Shown: positions 44,466-57,244, counted from the first letter of the stretch. The stretch: 64,000 nt of DNA from Okapia johnstoni (GCA_024291935.2 JAGTYA010000026.1:4761501-4825500), one strand, 5' to 3'. Made by a program: numbers and translations. The notes: a model not told the origin generated them from the letters alone.

Positions 44466-45567
44466 TTTTAAAAATGGTTAAAATGTAAATTTGTGTTACA
44501 TATTTTTATAGCAAAAAAGATCTGCTAAATAATTTCTCATTTACAGAACTTGAAAACGTTGTATATGTCACACATCATTTGAAAAGGAAAGAGAAAAGCT
44601 TTCTAAAACAAGGTTTCCGTCCACTGTTTAACAGCTGTACTTTATATATAAAGATAAAAAGCAAAGAATCCAGCTTATAATTCAGTGTTTTACTTATTTC
44701 TGTACCAAACACTAAACTTCGAAAAACTTCTAAGTTCGAAGTGCTTTACTGTAAGAAACTAAAAGCAAGTCAAACTGTTTGTGACAGAAAAAAAATCTAA
44801 AGCCCACTGATCTGGGAAATGGCTATAAAAAACACCTTCATATAAGTCATTAAAAAGAAGGCAGATCTCTGTGTACTGCATGGGAGTCAATGAAAAGAGA
44901 TGAATGATAAAAAAAAAGTGTGTGCGCCTAACACTGGGCTTCCCACTCTACAAACACACAAAAAATACACAAACAGGGAAAAATCAAGAAAACAGACAAA
45001 AAGGGATTAACAGCAGAAGACGGAAAAGAACGGCGGGAAGGCGAGCGGAAGAGATTCCAGTCTCACCTCTTTTTATTTCAAAGCAAATATACTCACACAT
45101 TAACCAATGTTTTTAAACTAAGACCTCTAAACAGAAAAATGGCAAAAGAGTAAAAAAGAAAATTTCACAACATCCTACCAATCAAGATTTCAAAACCAAA
45201 GCCAGTAAAAGATTTCATAAAATAAAGTATTAATCATTAACAAAGTCAGCTTCTCCATATCACTTGTTCTATGAAAGTTTATAATTTCTACATTAATAAA
45301 CTCACAAGGAAAAAAAAAATCCCTACAAATTCAAATTACCCAAAGTTAACCTTCAATGGGGAAAATAGAACTGTAATATTATTTCCATTTTACATAGAAG
45401 CTGGAGCTTGTAAAGCGAAATAATTTGCCCAAAATCAAACAGCTAGCGCAGGGGTCAAACCAAGATTCCAACTCAGTTCTCATCAATTTAATGACTCTCT
45501 GGAAATCACTCTGGCTCACCGCCCTCCCAGGGGCTCCTTCCTCATACAAAAGACAACAGCCTACACT
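44466..45567. other. Intron 1 sequence, AT-rich; MIR near the end
   Basis: No gene recognised. A decayed MIR lies at 45375-45485. Confidence 0.6.
45375..45485 (-). repeat. MIR SINE fragment
   Basis: Plus strand reads TTTGCCCAAAATCAAACAGC TAGCGCAGGGGTCAAACCAA, the inverse of the MIR tRNA-to-core region. Confidence 0.75.
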
Positions 45568-45579
45568 CATCTTGAGGTG

Positions 45580-45855
45580 CTGCTGCTGCTGCTGCTAAGT
45601 CACTTCAGTCGTGTCCAACTCTGTGTGACCCCATAGACGGCAGCCCACCAGGCTCCGCCGTCCCCGGGATTCTCCAGGCAAGAACACTGGAGTGGGTTGC
45701 CATTTCCTTCTCCAATGCATGAAAGTGAAAAGTGAAAGTGAAGTTGCTCAGGCGTGTCTGACTCTTCACGACCCCATGGACTGCAGCCTACCAGGTTCCT
45801 CAGTCCATGGGATTTTCTAGGCAAGAGTACTAGAGTGGGTTGCCATCGCCTTCTC
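45580..45855 (-). mobile_element. BOV-A2 SINE (dimeric) with target-site duplication
   Basis: Full dimer in reverse orientation. Perfect 12-bp duplication CATCTTGAGGTG at 45568-45579 and 45856-45867. Confidence 0.95.
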
Positions 45856-45964
45856 CATCTTGAGGTGAGAAGTGTTAAAATATGCAAGCAGTGAGTTGAG
45901 CAGAAGTGATAACTGTAAGAACAGGCACTGGGAGACACAATTACATCTACCCAGAGTAAAGATG

Positions 45965-47375
45965 ACGCTGTTAAAGTGCTGACTCAATATTGTCAGCAAA
46001 TTTGGAAAACTCAGCAGTGGCCAAAGGACTGGAAGAGGTCAGTTTTCATTCCAATCCCAAAGAAGGGCAATGCCAAAGAATGTTCAAACTACCATATAAT
46101 TGTGCTCATTTCACATGCTAGCAAGGTAATGCCCAAAATCCTTCAAGCTAGGCTTCAACAGTACATGAACCAAGAACTTCCAGATGTTCAAGCTGGGTTT
46201 AGAAAAGGCAGAGATCTAATTGCCAACAGCCACTGGATCACAGAAAAAGCAAGAGAATTCCAGAAAATCATCTACATCGGCTTCACTGGCTACACTAAAG
46301 CCTTTGCCTGTGTGGATCACAACAAACTGTGTCACAACAAACTGTGGAAAATTCTTAAAGAGAGGGGAATACCAGACCACCTCACCCGTATTCTGAGAAA
46401 CCTGTATGCAGGTCAAGAAACAACAGTCAGAATCGGACATGGAACGATGCACTGGTTTGAAATTGGGAAAGGAGTATATTGTCTGTATATTGTCACCCTG
46501 CTTATTTAACTTATATGCAGAGTACATCATGCGAAATGCCAGGCTGGATGAAGCACAAGCCAGAATCAAGATTGCTGTGAGAAATATCAATAACCTCAGA
46601 TATGCAGATGACATCACCCCTATGGCAGAAAGTGAAGAGGAACTAAAAAGCCTCTTGATGAAGGTGAAAAAGCAGAGTGGAAAAACCGGTCTAAAACTCA
46701 ACATTCAGAAAAACTAAGATCATGGCATCTGGCCCCATCACTTCACAGCAAACAGATGGGGCAAAAGTGGAAACTGTGACAGACTTTATTTTCTTGGCTC
46801 CAGAATCACTGCGGATGGTGACTACGGCCACGAAATTAAAAGACACCTGCTCCTCGGAAGGAAAGTTCTGACAAACCCAGGCAGCGTATTTAAAAAGCAG
46901 AGACATTACTTCGCCGACAAAGGCCCATCTAGTCAAAGCTATGGTTTTTCCAGTAGTCATGTACGGGCGTGAGAGTTGGACCATAAAGAAGGTTGAGTGC
47001 TTAAGAACTGATGCTTTTGAATTGTGGTGCAGAAGACTCTTGAGAGTCCTTTAGACAGCAGGGATACTAAACCAGTCAATCCTAAAGGAAATCAACACTG
47101 AATATTCACTGAAGGACTGATGCTGAAGCTCCAATACTTTGGCCACCTGATGCAAAAGAACCGACTCATTGAACAAGACCTTGATGCTGAGAAAGATTGA
47201 GGCCAGGAGGAGAAAGGGATGACAGAGGACAAGATGGTTGGGTGGTATCACCAACTCAATAGACATGAGTTTGACCAAACTCTGGGAAATAATGAAGGAC
47301 AGGGAAGCCTGGCGGGCTGCAGTCTACGGGGTCGCAAAGAGTTGGACACGGTTTAGTGACTGAACAACAATGAAC
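45965..47375 (+). mobile_element. BovB (RTE) LINE, 5'-truncated, with reverse-transcriptase region
   Basis: Frames 45976-46509 and 46406-46717 read the RTE reverse transcriptase. The template-binding part is seen in QQWPKDWKRSVFIPIPKKGN and DVQAGFRKGRD. The catalytic-loop segment is INNLRYADDITPMAESEEEL, with the YADD box intact. A one-frame shift near 46480 and stops after 46717 break the ORF. The sequence then runs to the BovB 3' end (GGGTCGCAAAGAGTTGGACA CGG). The 5' endonuclease part is absent. Antisense to PPP6R3. Confidence 0.93.
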
Positions 47376-48210
47376 AAGGGTAAGGTGGGTACACGAGCAA
47401 AGGCAGGCTGCTGAAGGTTTACACTGATCAAGAGGCAACTCAACAGTAACTGACACCAAAAGCGGAAAAACTTTTAGGCCTGGCAATATGGTAAATGGCA
47501 GGAATGGACTCTTCTTTTTTCAGGGAATAAACACAAAAATGCCTGGTAATGTTTACCCTTAATTCTCACAATGGTGCTAAACCAGCGCGCTCTCTCTACC
47601 TTGTGCCCCTACAAATCCCTTCTCATTCTTTCCTCATTGCCCTAGAAGATTATCAAACTTTATTTTTCGAAAGTTGATGAAAACAATAGTTATAATGCCT
47701 ATGCATTTCAAACTCCTTGGCATCACTGAAAATTACTAAGATAGGACTAAAAGTAGCAATTAACTCTTCACTCCTGGGATTAGCAGCGCTGACACCAAAC
47801 CCCCTAATCCTTCCTCAGTTTACAACATTTGCTAACCAGTGTCACAAAGTAAGCTCCACTCTTGCACAGCCTACACTAGTATGTCCTTCCATTTCTCTTT
47901 TCATTTATTAGATGGAGTAAGAAGACTTTGTATAAAGAAATACCAACAAGTATGAAACCATCCCTCCTCTCCCCCAGGAAAGGCCAAGTTCTCTAAATGC
48001 TGAACTCCAACTCTTTTCATTTCCCGAAGACAGATCTGGCTCGTCATCTATTTTGGTCCACATCCCTTTTCCAGATTGTTTTTGGTGTTCTATCCTTGGC
48101 TAGAGTCGCATTTAAGGTTCACATAAACGTTTTCTAGCAATCAAAATGATCTTGTTTCAAAAAGGTAACTTATTCTGGAAATCTTTTCCATTTCTGGATA
48201 TAAAAATGAA
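47376..48210. other. Intron 1 sequence, nothing recognised
   Basis: No gene or clear family repeat. Confidence 0.6.
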
Positions 48211-48420
48211 CTGCTTCAGTCGTGCCTGACTCTTTGTGACCCTATGGGCTGTAGCCCGCCAGACTCCTCTGTCCCTGGGATTCTCCAGGCAAGAATACTC
48301 GAGTGGGTTGCCATTTCCTCCTCTAGGGGATCTTCCCCACCCAGGGGTCGAACCTTTGTCTAATACATCTACCTGCATTGGCAGGCGGATTCTTTACCGC
48401 TATCGCCATCTAGGAAGCCC
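48211..48420 (-). mobile_element. Bov-tA SINE
   Basis: Plus strand CTGCTTCAGTCGTGCCTGAC ... GGCAGGCGGATTCTTTACCG CTATCGCCATCTAGGAAGCC: reversed BovA part followed by reversed tRNA-like head. Confidence 0.92.
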
Positions 48421-49160
48421 AAAAATTAGCCAACTAACATGAAAGAGCAGAAAATCTTTACGAAATTCTTTACTGACATTCCATTTAAAGGATGGAGAAA
48501 AAAATCACATCTGCCATCTCTTAATAAAATGAATATCCTCTTTTACTTGTAATTTTTAAAGTTTTTTTGAATACTCGTTGAGACATATCTAAAACAGTAT
48601 CTGGTACTTGATTCAAAAGCAGCAAGACACCAAAACAGCAAACCAACACTAGCAACCTAAAAAAAGACTAAACGTACATGCTGGACTGGTCAACACGAAG
48701 AGCACTTTAGGTACAGAATACCTCAGACTCCTGGATAAGGAACAACTGACAAGTCATTTCTAATTAAGCTCAATAGCAAGTGGAAAAAGATTGGAAATAT
48801 TTTCGAAGTGCTCAGGGAAAACAATGGAAACAGTCATCAACCTAGAATAGACAGTAGGCAAGATGCCTTTCAAGAATGACGGTATTTTTTTGTAATGCCC
48901 AATCTGTAGGATTTTAAGAGCAGCAAAATGAAAATTAGGCAGTAGATGCACATAAATTGGGAAGGACAATGAGACTAAAAGCATGCAAAAGTTTCTTATA
49001 AGGATAAAGGTATCAATTAACTTTAGGCCTTAGGTTACATATGAAATGTCTAAGATCACCAGAAGTATCTAATCTCTGACTGAGTACAGGCAAAAAGAGT
49101 AGACAGGAATTAAGGGAAAAAAATCCCGCAATACACAGGCAAGAAAAGAAAAAAAAAAGG
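48421..49160. other. Intron 1 sequence, nothing recognised
   Basis: AT-rich intron ending in an A/G-rich stretch (49138-49165). No gene seen. Confidence 0.6.
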
Positions 49161-50494
49161 AAAAAAGCCCAATTAGAAAGCAAAAATACAATAGTAGAAA
49201 TAAACCAAATATTTCAATCACAATTAATGTCCATTAGGTGAAATATGAAAAGTCAAATAATGAAAATGCAATCCAGCTACTTGCTGCTTCCAAAAGGCAC
49301 ACCAAAGACGACACTTCAGAAGCAAAAAAATACTTATCAAGCAAACATTAATTAAGTCACTTGGTACAGCTATGTCAATATTCGACAAAATGTATCTCAG
49401 TGGAAAAAATATTCCTAGAAACAAAGATTCACTACAGAATGACAAACTGCAAGTCACTGGAAACAACAATTCTAAACTTATAAAGATAAAGCAAAAATTG
49501 AGAACTACAAGAATTCAGCAAATCTTCCATCATAATGAAATTTTACCAATACCCCTCTCTGTAACTGAGGGAACAAGCAGACAATATTAGTTAAGGACAC
49601 TAGTTTAAATGTGACTTCAATTAATGTGCTTCATCTAACAGACATGGGAAAACCTGACCTTAAAATTAGAAAAGCATTCTTTTTAAACACACATGGAATA
49701 AAAATTTGCCACTAACCGGACGCCGTTAAAACAGCCTCAACAAATTTCAAAGAATAAGAATCACACTGGACCACATCTTATGAGCACAATGTATGCTAGC
49801 AATCAGTAACAAAAATTAAAAGATATATATATACATACATCAAGATTTTTCAATATACTTTCTAAACTTCTAAGTCAGAGAGAAGTCAAAATGCAAGTGT
49901 GAATATATTCAGAACTGAAAGATAACTCTACACAGCAAAAGTGTTATTTAAAGGGTAATTACTACTCTATTTACATATACATAAGTACATATTATGCATG
50001 CTAAAAATTAATGACCTAAGAATCCTATTTAAGAAATTAAATATTAACAATTAATTACAAGTCAGGCATATTCAAAAGAAGTTATAATTTTCTTCCAATG
50101 TAACTGAAAATTCAGACAAAATAAGTTTTAGAAAAACATAAATTACCAAATGTGACTCAAGAGAAAGAAAAGACTCTAATAATCCTATAAATATTACAGT
50201 GGTCACGCCAATAGTTCTAAAATCTCAGACAGAAAACGCCACACCCTTACGGTTTTACAGGCAAGTTTTATCAGACGCTGAGGGAACAAATAACCCTGAC
50301 TCCACCTATGAAGCCTCCAAGAAAATAAAAAGGAGGAAACACCACGGCTTATTTTACGAGACCAGAAAGCTCTTGATAACAAAACTCACAAGGCTGATAC
50401 AACAAAAAAGGAAAATTAAGAAATCATTCTTACCCATAAACAGATACATAAATACTGAGATATTAGCAAATTTTAAAAACAGGGAGGGGGGTGG

Positions 50495-50600
50495 TGGAAT
50501 TCCCTGGCAGTCCAGTGGTTAGGACTCTTCACTGCTGGGGCCCAGGTTCAATCCCCGGTTGAGGAACTAAGATTCCACAAGTGTGGAAAGGCCAGAAAAA
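50495..50600 (+). mobile_element. CHR-1-type tRNA SINE inside L1
   Basis: GGAATTCCCTGGCAGTCCAG ... GGTTCAATCCCCGGTTGAGG, inserted in the L1M copy before the RT region. Confidence 0.88.
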
Positions 50601-50763
50601 AAACTCAAAACAAATAGAAAAACAACAACAAAAACCTGAAACAGACAAAAACATATATAACAAAAACCAAGCAAAAAACATTTTTTTAAAAGACTACATC
50701 ATGATCAAGCTTGGAGAAACTGTCACATCATCATCTCGATAGATGTGGAAAATACATTCCCTC

Positions 50764-50970
50764 AGGACCTCCCTGGCAGTCCAGCGGTTAAGAATCCGCC
50801 CACCAATGCAGGGGACACAAGTTTGGTCCCTGGTCAGGGAACTAAGGCCCCGCATGCCCTAGAGCCCGCGGCTCTGCAACACGAGAAGCCCGTGCACCTC
50901 AACCAGAGTGCAGCCCCACTCGCCACAGCTAGAAAAGCGAGACCCACTACAGCCAAAAGTAAGTAAGTGA
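50764..50970 (+). mobile_element. CHR-type tRNA SINE inside L1
   Basis: GACCTCCCTGGCAGTCCAGC head with a CHR-2-like tail (GCAACACGAGAAGCCC ... AAAGTAAGTAAGTGA). L1 sequence resumes after it. Confidence 0.86.
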
Positions 50971-51068
50971 AACTTTTTAAAATGCATTCAATTAAATTCA
51001 GTGCCCACTTGTGAGTTGTTTTTAAATTCTCCGTAAACTAAGGCTGAAGAAATCTTCCTCAACCTGTT

Positions 51069-51094
51069 AAAAGAAAAAAAAAAAAAAAAAAAAA
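51069..51094 (+). repeat. Poly-A run (26 A)
   Basis: AGA followed by a run of A to 51094, within the L1M copy; not obviously a SINE tail. Confidence 0.85.
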
Positions 51095-52745
51095 CCTATC
51101 CACACATGTAATAATAAAAGATAAAAGCATTTCCCTTAAAACTGGGACTGTGATAAGGATGCCCACCACTACCATTTATATTCTCCATTGGTGATGGTTG
51201 CCATGCAGCAACGCAGTAAGATTAGAGTAAAATATATTAAACAATAAAAGGACTGGGAAGAAATGAACTATCATTGTTCACAGATGAGATGATCATCTAC
51301 ATAAAAACCCCAAGAGTCCACAAGCAAATTATTATTAAGCTAGAGAAGCTACTAGATATAATAGCCACATACAAAGTCATCAGCATTTTCATTTGCCAAT
51401 AGAAATTTTTAACTCAAAAAAATAATTTACAACAGCAACAAAAATATAAAGTAACCAAAGAATAAATCTAACAGAAAGTACGCAAAATTTGTAGAAAGAA
51501 AAGAATATAAAACTCTTCAAAAGACAACTACCTATAAACAAAAAATCTATTTCCTCTTCTACCTGGGTAGTATGCAGGACAGAAGAAAAGATCAGAAGAT
51601 AGTAAAATCCATTTTTGTCCTCTTATTACATGCTTTCAATAAACACTTTTTAAAAAATCCCATAAACACAGTAAAACGGTCACAAATTGGGAAAAGATAT
51701 GTGTCACAAAGATAATAAGAATCAGAATATATAAGAATTCCTACAAATAAGAAAAATCAAACTCAAGAGGAAAAAATAAGACATAAACAGGAAAAAAACA
51801 AGAGAGAGACAGACATAAACAGGTATTTCACAAAAGTAGAAACCTAAATAGCCAAAAAAAGATGCTCAACTTCATTAGTAATTTGAAAAAAGAACATTAA
51901 AACCATGCAGTGATAAATGAATAAAAGTGAGCAATGAACTACTTGAACAGACTTTCCTCTAAAGAAGATACACAAACAGCCAATACATACATGACAAGAT
52001 GCTCAACAATATTAGTCATTCAGGAAAGGGAAAACCACAATGATACACCACACTTCACACCCACTAACGTGGCTATAATTTTTTTTTTTAATGGAAAAGA
52101 ATATATATTAGTGAGGACATGGAGATATTAGAACCCTGGTATGGTGTTGGTGAGATGTAATATGGTACAGTCACTTTGGAAAACAGTTTGGTAGTTCTTC
52201 AAAATGTGAAAGACAGGAACATTACCCAACAATTACACTCCTAAGTACACACCAAGAGAAATAAATACCTACGTCCTCCAGAGACTTATAGGCAAACACT
52301 CACAGCAGTATGGTTGGTAACAGTCAAAAAGTGGAAACAACCCAAACATCCACCAACTTATGAATGGATAAATAACAGGTGGTACGTCCATGTAATCAAA
52401 CGCAACAAAGCACCAATACTGAAATATGCTACAACAAGGATAAACCTTGAAAACATGCTGAGCAAAAGAAGCAAGTCACCAAAGACCACATATTGTATGA
52501 TTCCACTTACATGAAATGTCCAGAATCGGCAAATCCGTAAGAAAGTCCATTACCGGCTGCCCAGAGGTTAGGTGGAAAGAGTCACTGCTAACAAGTACAA
52601 GAGTTCTTTTTAGGATGATGAAATGTTCTAAACATTAGATTGTGGTGATCACTACACAATTCTCTGAATATACTAAAACCTATTAGATTGTATCCTTTAA
52701 ATGGGTAAACTGTAACATGTAATTACATCTCAATAAAACTAGTAA

Positions 52746-53100
52746 TTGATGAGATGTAAGGTCATAACCACCAATTTGACAAATACAAAAAAGTCTGACA
52801 ATACCAAGAGTTGGCAAAGATGTAGAACAACAGTGCTGGCAGGAGGGTACTTCTAACTAAAGTTCGATTACTTTTCACTAAAGTTAAAACAGTACAGGTC
52901 CCACTAACCTGCAATTCTAATTCTCTCCAGGCTTTATACCTTGCAGAAATGTTTTTTTGCACTTGTCCAAAGCCTCATTGTTCTTTACTGGAAACAATCC
53001 TATCCCATAAGGATAGGACAAAGAATAAAATGAAATATATCCAGTCTGAAAAAGAACACAGAAGTGAAAAGGAATAAACTACAATTACACACATCAATGT
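52746..53100. other. Intron 1 sequence between L1M and Bov-tA
   Basis: Weakly L1-like phrases (ACCACCAATTTGACAAATAC, AAGAGTTGGCAAAGATGTAG) suggest another short L1 C-terminal fragment, but this is not secure. Confidence 0.45.
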
Positions 53101-53300
53101 GGGTTTCCCAGATGGCTCAGTGGTAAAGAATCTGCCTGCCAATGCAGGAGACATAGGTTTGATCCCTGGGTCGGAAAGATTCCCCTGGAGAAGGAAATGG
53201 CAACCTCCTCCAATATTCTTGCCTGGGTAATCCCATGGACAGAGGAGCCTGGAAGGCTCCCATGGGGTCGCAAAAGAGTCTGATACCACATAGCAACTAA
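53101..53300 (+). mobile_element. Bov-tA SINE
   Basis: GGGTTTCCCAGATGGCTCAG head, BovA body ending CACATAGCAACTAA. Short likely duplication ACATCAAT at 53091-53098 and 53303-53310. Confidence 0.93.
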
Positions 53301-53404
53301 ATACATCAATATAGCCAAAACTCATTATCTACAGGGCCTCACTTCCCTCCCTTCCCAGCTTCAAGTCCAGGCCTCACCATTATAAACACCCCCTCTATCT
53401 TCTT

Positions 53405-53602
53405 TTTTTTAAAACTGGAGTATAGATGCTTTACAACGCTGTGTTAACTTCTGCTTGTTGTACTACAAGGTGATTCCTCTTGGACCTCCCTCCCACCCAC
53501 CCACCCCGGAACCCACTTGTCTAGATCATCACAGAGCACCGAGCTGAGACCACTGCACCATGCAGCAGGCTCCCACTAGCTCTCTACTTTACACATGGTA
53601 GC
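53405..53602 (-). mobile_element. L1 LINE 3'-end fragment
   Basis: Plus strand GGAGTATAGATGCTTTACAA CGCTGTGTTAACTTCTGC and CCTCCCTCCCACCCACCCAC match the reversed 3' end of ruminant-type L1 (compare the forward copy at 57100-57200). One of the few LINE pieces in the sense direction of PPP6R3. Confidence 0.68.
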
Positions 53603-53843
53603 GACCTTCTCTTGCTTTGTCACTCTTGCATGCAGAAACCACAACTGCAACACTGCCTACTCTACTCCCAGGAAAAAGAACACAACTGCTTTTTTCCACT
53701 TTAAACTAGGATGGCTCCCCTGAGGAGCCCATTCCACACTGCAGATCTACTCACGTTCTTTCTTTCCATAGGATACTCCGCACCTTCTCTTCCCTCACAG
53801 ACCACCCACCCCTACTCGCCCTCATTTTCACTCCTTCTGTCCT

Positions 53844-54126
53844 GGGCTTCCCTGGTGACTCAGTAGTAAAGGGTCTATCTGCCGCCACAGGTTCGCTCCC
53901 TGGTCCAGGAAGATCAACTCAGCCTGTGCGCCACAACTACTGAGCCTGGGCTCTAGAGCCTGGGAACCCGGACTAAACCCACAAATCCGACAGCCTGGGC
54001 TCTGCAACAAGAAGCCTGTGTACTACAAAGAGTAGACCCCCTCGCCCCAACTAGAGAAAAGTCCGAGCAGCAACAAAGACCCAGAACCGCCAAAACAAAT
54101 AAACTTAATTAAAAAAAAAAGAAAAA
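53844..54126 (+). mobile_element. CHR-2-type tRNA SINE
   Basis: GGGCTTCCCTGGTGACTCAG ... CAGGTTCGCTCCCTGGTCCA ... GCAACAAGAAGCCTG ... AAATAAACTTAATT with an A-rich tail. Confidence 0.9.
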
Positions 54127-54899
54127 AGAAAACAGTCCTGCTCCCACCATGCTAGCTCCCCAAGTCTGCTCCCCGTCCTCTCACCAAGCGAGAGCCGGTA
54201 GACGCTCCCCGTGGGTCCATTCTGTCTCCTTCCCAGCAAATGCACGTCAGTGGGGTGTGCGTGCTGTACAGATATCATTTCCCACTAACAGTACAAAAAC
54301 ACTGTAACTTCACCATCTCAACAAAGCCTTCTCAGGGTCCCAACTTTCTCTTTAGCACTGTGCCAAGTGCCCACAAAAGGGCTTTCCTCTGCCCCCTCTG
54401 CTCTCAAGCCCTCGGGAAGCCTCCCTTCCAGGCTCTCCCCACACCACCGTGCGGGCACTGCTCCTGTCAGGACCATCGATGACTCATGTGCCACCGAAGC
54501 CGCAGGACAAGTCCAGGCCCTCCTGTCACTGGAGGGCACTGCGCGGGGGTTCTCACTCCCTCCCCCTTGAAGACACCTCCCATGACTTCGAAGATTCAAG
54601 GCCCCCCTGCTTCTCCTCCACCTGGGAAACTGCCCGGCCCCATTTTCCTTGCTGCCTCGGCCCTCACCCCGCACTCACTCAACATCAAGAACTTCTAAGT
54701 TTCAGAGAACACTGAACGCGCTCACGTTTGTCTTCAGCGAGACCTCTCCCCTCCACTCCAAACACCTTCTCCCACGTGGCTCTAGTCAGCTCTCTGGAGT
54801 TTCACAAGAGCAGCTTGTCTGGACCCCAACTCTTGACCTTACTTCAACAACCTACATCGCCCACAATCTCAACCACAAGCAAAAACCTATGGTCGGTAG

Positions 54900-55640
54900 G
54901 CAGCACCTTCACCCTGCTCTCTCAGCCACATTCAATCTGTTGGCAAATCCTGTCAGCGCTACCGTCCCCATGCATCCGGCATCCATCCACCTCTCACTGC
55001 CACCCCTGCGCCCCTTCAGTCCAAGCTGCCATTATTGTTCTAGGGGGGTCCTCGAAACCAGAGGGACAGCTATTCTTAACACAGTTTCAGGGGACTTTTT
55101 AAAAACATATCAGATCTCATGCCACACCACTACTCAAAACACTTCCATGACTTCCCATCTCATTCAGAGAAAAAGGCAAAATCCTAACCGTGGCCTGCAT
55201 GAATGGCTCCCACCCCTCCCCCTCTGACCTCCTCCCCTGCCATCCTCCACCCCGCCAGGCTGGCCTGTCTCCCTAACACACCAGGTACAACCCTTCGTAG
55301 CACCTCATGTGCACTGGATCTGCCTATAAGACTCCCCCGACCTCACCCCCACCTGTAGCCACGTGGCTCCCTCCCCCACCTGCTGATGTTCAGAGGTCTC
55401 AGGATGGCCCATCCTGACCACCTTATTCAATCTGCAAACAGCCCCCACCCAGCCACTCTGGGCTGACTTTGCTCCCATCACCCATGACTGCTGCATCTCT
55501 GACTCACCTGTTAACTATCTTTCTCCACTAAAATGTAACTTCCAGAGGACAGGGACAATGTCTTTTTGGCTCACTACTAATATAGTCCAGCATCACAACA
55601 TATGTCTTAGTGCCTAAAACATAAGTACTCAAACATACAA
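54900..55640 (+). repeat. L2 LINE, 3' part (long copy)
   Basis: A well-ordered L2 series: CAGATCTCATGCCACACCAC, CTTCCATGACTTCCCATCTC ATTCAGAGAAAAAGGCAAAA TCC, GGCCTGCATGAATGGC, CCATCCTGACCACCTTATTC, then the 3' end AAAATGTAACTTCCAGAGGA CAGGGACAATGTC. L2 sequence may begin earlier, near 54700. Overlapping plus frames (54649-55227) come from this repeat. Confidence 0.82.
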
Positions 55641-55970
55641 ACGAATCTCAAAAAACAGTGAGAGAAGGTGAATTATACAACAAAATGACTCAATTTATAC
55701 AAAGACATGCAAAAACTAAATTACATCATGTAAGGATAAAAGGATACATTCACAGGTGCTAACACCATAAAGTAAATCAACACAATGACGCATGCAGGGC
55801 AGCCCTGCTGAAGGGAGGTGAGAAGACGGAGGAATGGGGTGGGGGGAGTCACACAGGAAGCCAAAGGTAATGGCAACACTGTCACTTAAACTGGTGGTCT
55901 TAACATTTAATATCTGCACACATGCCGATACAGACTCTTGGAATATATGATCCCATTAAAAATTAAAATA

Positions 55971-57230
55971 ACTCCTAGAGGAAAACATAGGCAAAACACT
56001 CTCCGACATAAATCACAGCAGGATCCTCCATGACCCACCCCCCAGAATATCGGAAATAAAAGCAAAAATAAACAAATGGGACCTAATTAAAATTAATAGC
56101 TTTTGCACAACAAAGGAAACTAGGAGCAAGGTGAAAAGACAGCCTTCAGAATGGCAGAAAATAATAGCAAACGAAGCAACAAACAATTAATCTCAAAAAT
56201 ATACAGGCAACTCCTGCAGCTGAATTCCAGAAAAATAAACGACCCAATCAAAAAATGGGCCAAAGAACTAAACAGACATTTCTCCAAAGACGACATACAG
56301 ATGGCTAACAAACACATGAAAAGATGCTCAACATCACTCATTATTAGAGAAATGCAAATCAAAACCACAATGAGGTACCATTACACACCAGTCAGAATGG
56401 CTGCTATCCAAAAGTCTACAAGCAATAAATGCTGGAGAGGGTGTGGAGAAAAGGGAACCCTCTTACACTGTTGGTGGGAATGCAAACTAGTACAGCCACT
56501 ATGGAGAACAGTGTGGAGATTCCTTAAAAAACTGGGAATAGAACTGCCATATGACCCAGCAATCCCACTGCTGGGCATACACACTGAGGAAACCAGAACT
56601 GAAAGAGACACATGTACCCCAATGTTCATCATAGCACTGTTTACAATAGCCAGGACATGGAAGCAACCTAGATGTCCATCAGCAGACGAATGGATAAGGA
56701 AGCTGTGGTACATATACACAATGGAATATTACTCAGCCATTAAAAAAAAAATACATTTGAATCGGTTCTATTGAGATGGATGAAACTGGAGCCCATTATA
56801 CAGAGTGAAGTGAGCCAGAAAGAAAAGCACCAATACAGTATACTAATGCATGTATATGGAATTTGAAAGATGGTAATGGTAACCCTATATGTGAGACAGA
56901 ATAAGAGACACAGATGCATAGAACAGTCCTGTGGACTCTGAGGGAGAAGGTGAGGGTGGGACGTTCTGGGACAATAACATTGAAACATGTATATTGTCAT
57001 ATGTGAAGCGGAACACCATTCCATGTTCTATGCATGGGACGGATGCTCAGGGATGGAGCGTTGGGATGACCCAGAGGGATGGGATGGGGAGGGAGGTGGG
57101 AGGAGGGTTCGGGAGGGGGAGCACAAGTGAACCCATGGCTGATTCATGTCAATGTATGGCAAAAACTACTACAATATTGTAAAGTAATTAGCCCCCAACT
57201 AAAATAAATAAAAAAAAAAAAAGAAAAAAA
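55971..57230 (+). mobile_element. Young ruminant L1 (L1_BT-like), 5'-truncated, with poly-A tail
   Basis: Frame 56151-56774 (207 codons, no internal stop) is the C-terminal end of L1 ORF2. It includes the zinc-knuckle-like stretch [20 protein letters not shown], the block [16 protein letters not shown] and the tail EYYSAIKKK. The nearly intact frame and a clean A-rich tail at 57205-57240 show a recent insertion. Possible duplication of an AAAAATTAAAA-type site at the ends (55957 and about 57229). About 1.26 kb remains; endonuclease and RT are absent. Antisense to PPP6R3. Confidence 0.93.
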
Positions 57231-57244
57231 AATTAAAAAAAATA

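Larger units (their letters stand above)
49165..52745 (+). mobile_element. Old L1M LINE, long decayed copy with SINEs inserted
   Basis: L1 ORF2 blocks occur in order: endonuclease region (about 49180-49700), pre-RT (GGTTTTACAGGCAAGTTTTA TCAGACGCTGAGG, 50250), RT start (CATCATGATCAAGCTTGGAG ... CATCTCGATAGATGTGGAAA, 50698-50750), RT palm (AAACTGGGACTGTGATAAGG ATGCCCACC, 51139; TTCACAGATGAGATGATCAT CTACATAAAAACCCCAAGAG, 51280-51320), and C-terminal and 3' end (52100-52740, ending TGTAATTACATCTCAATAAA ACTAG). Two tRNA SINEs interrupt it at 50495 and 50764. No intact frame. Confidence 0.82.

Noticed and set aside
54649..55227. 192-codon plus frame
   Set aside because: Lies largely over an L2 LINE 3' region whose blocks are non-coding. 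Chance openness.
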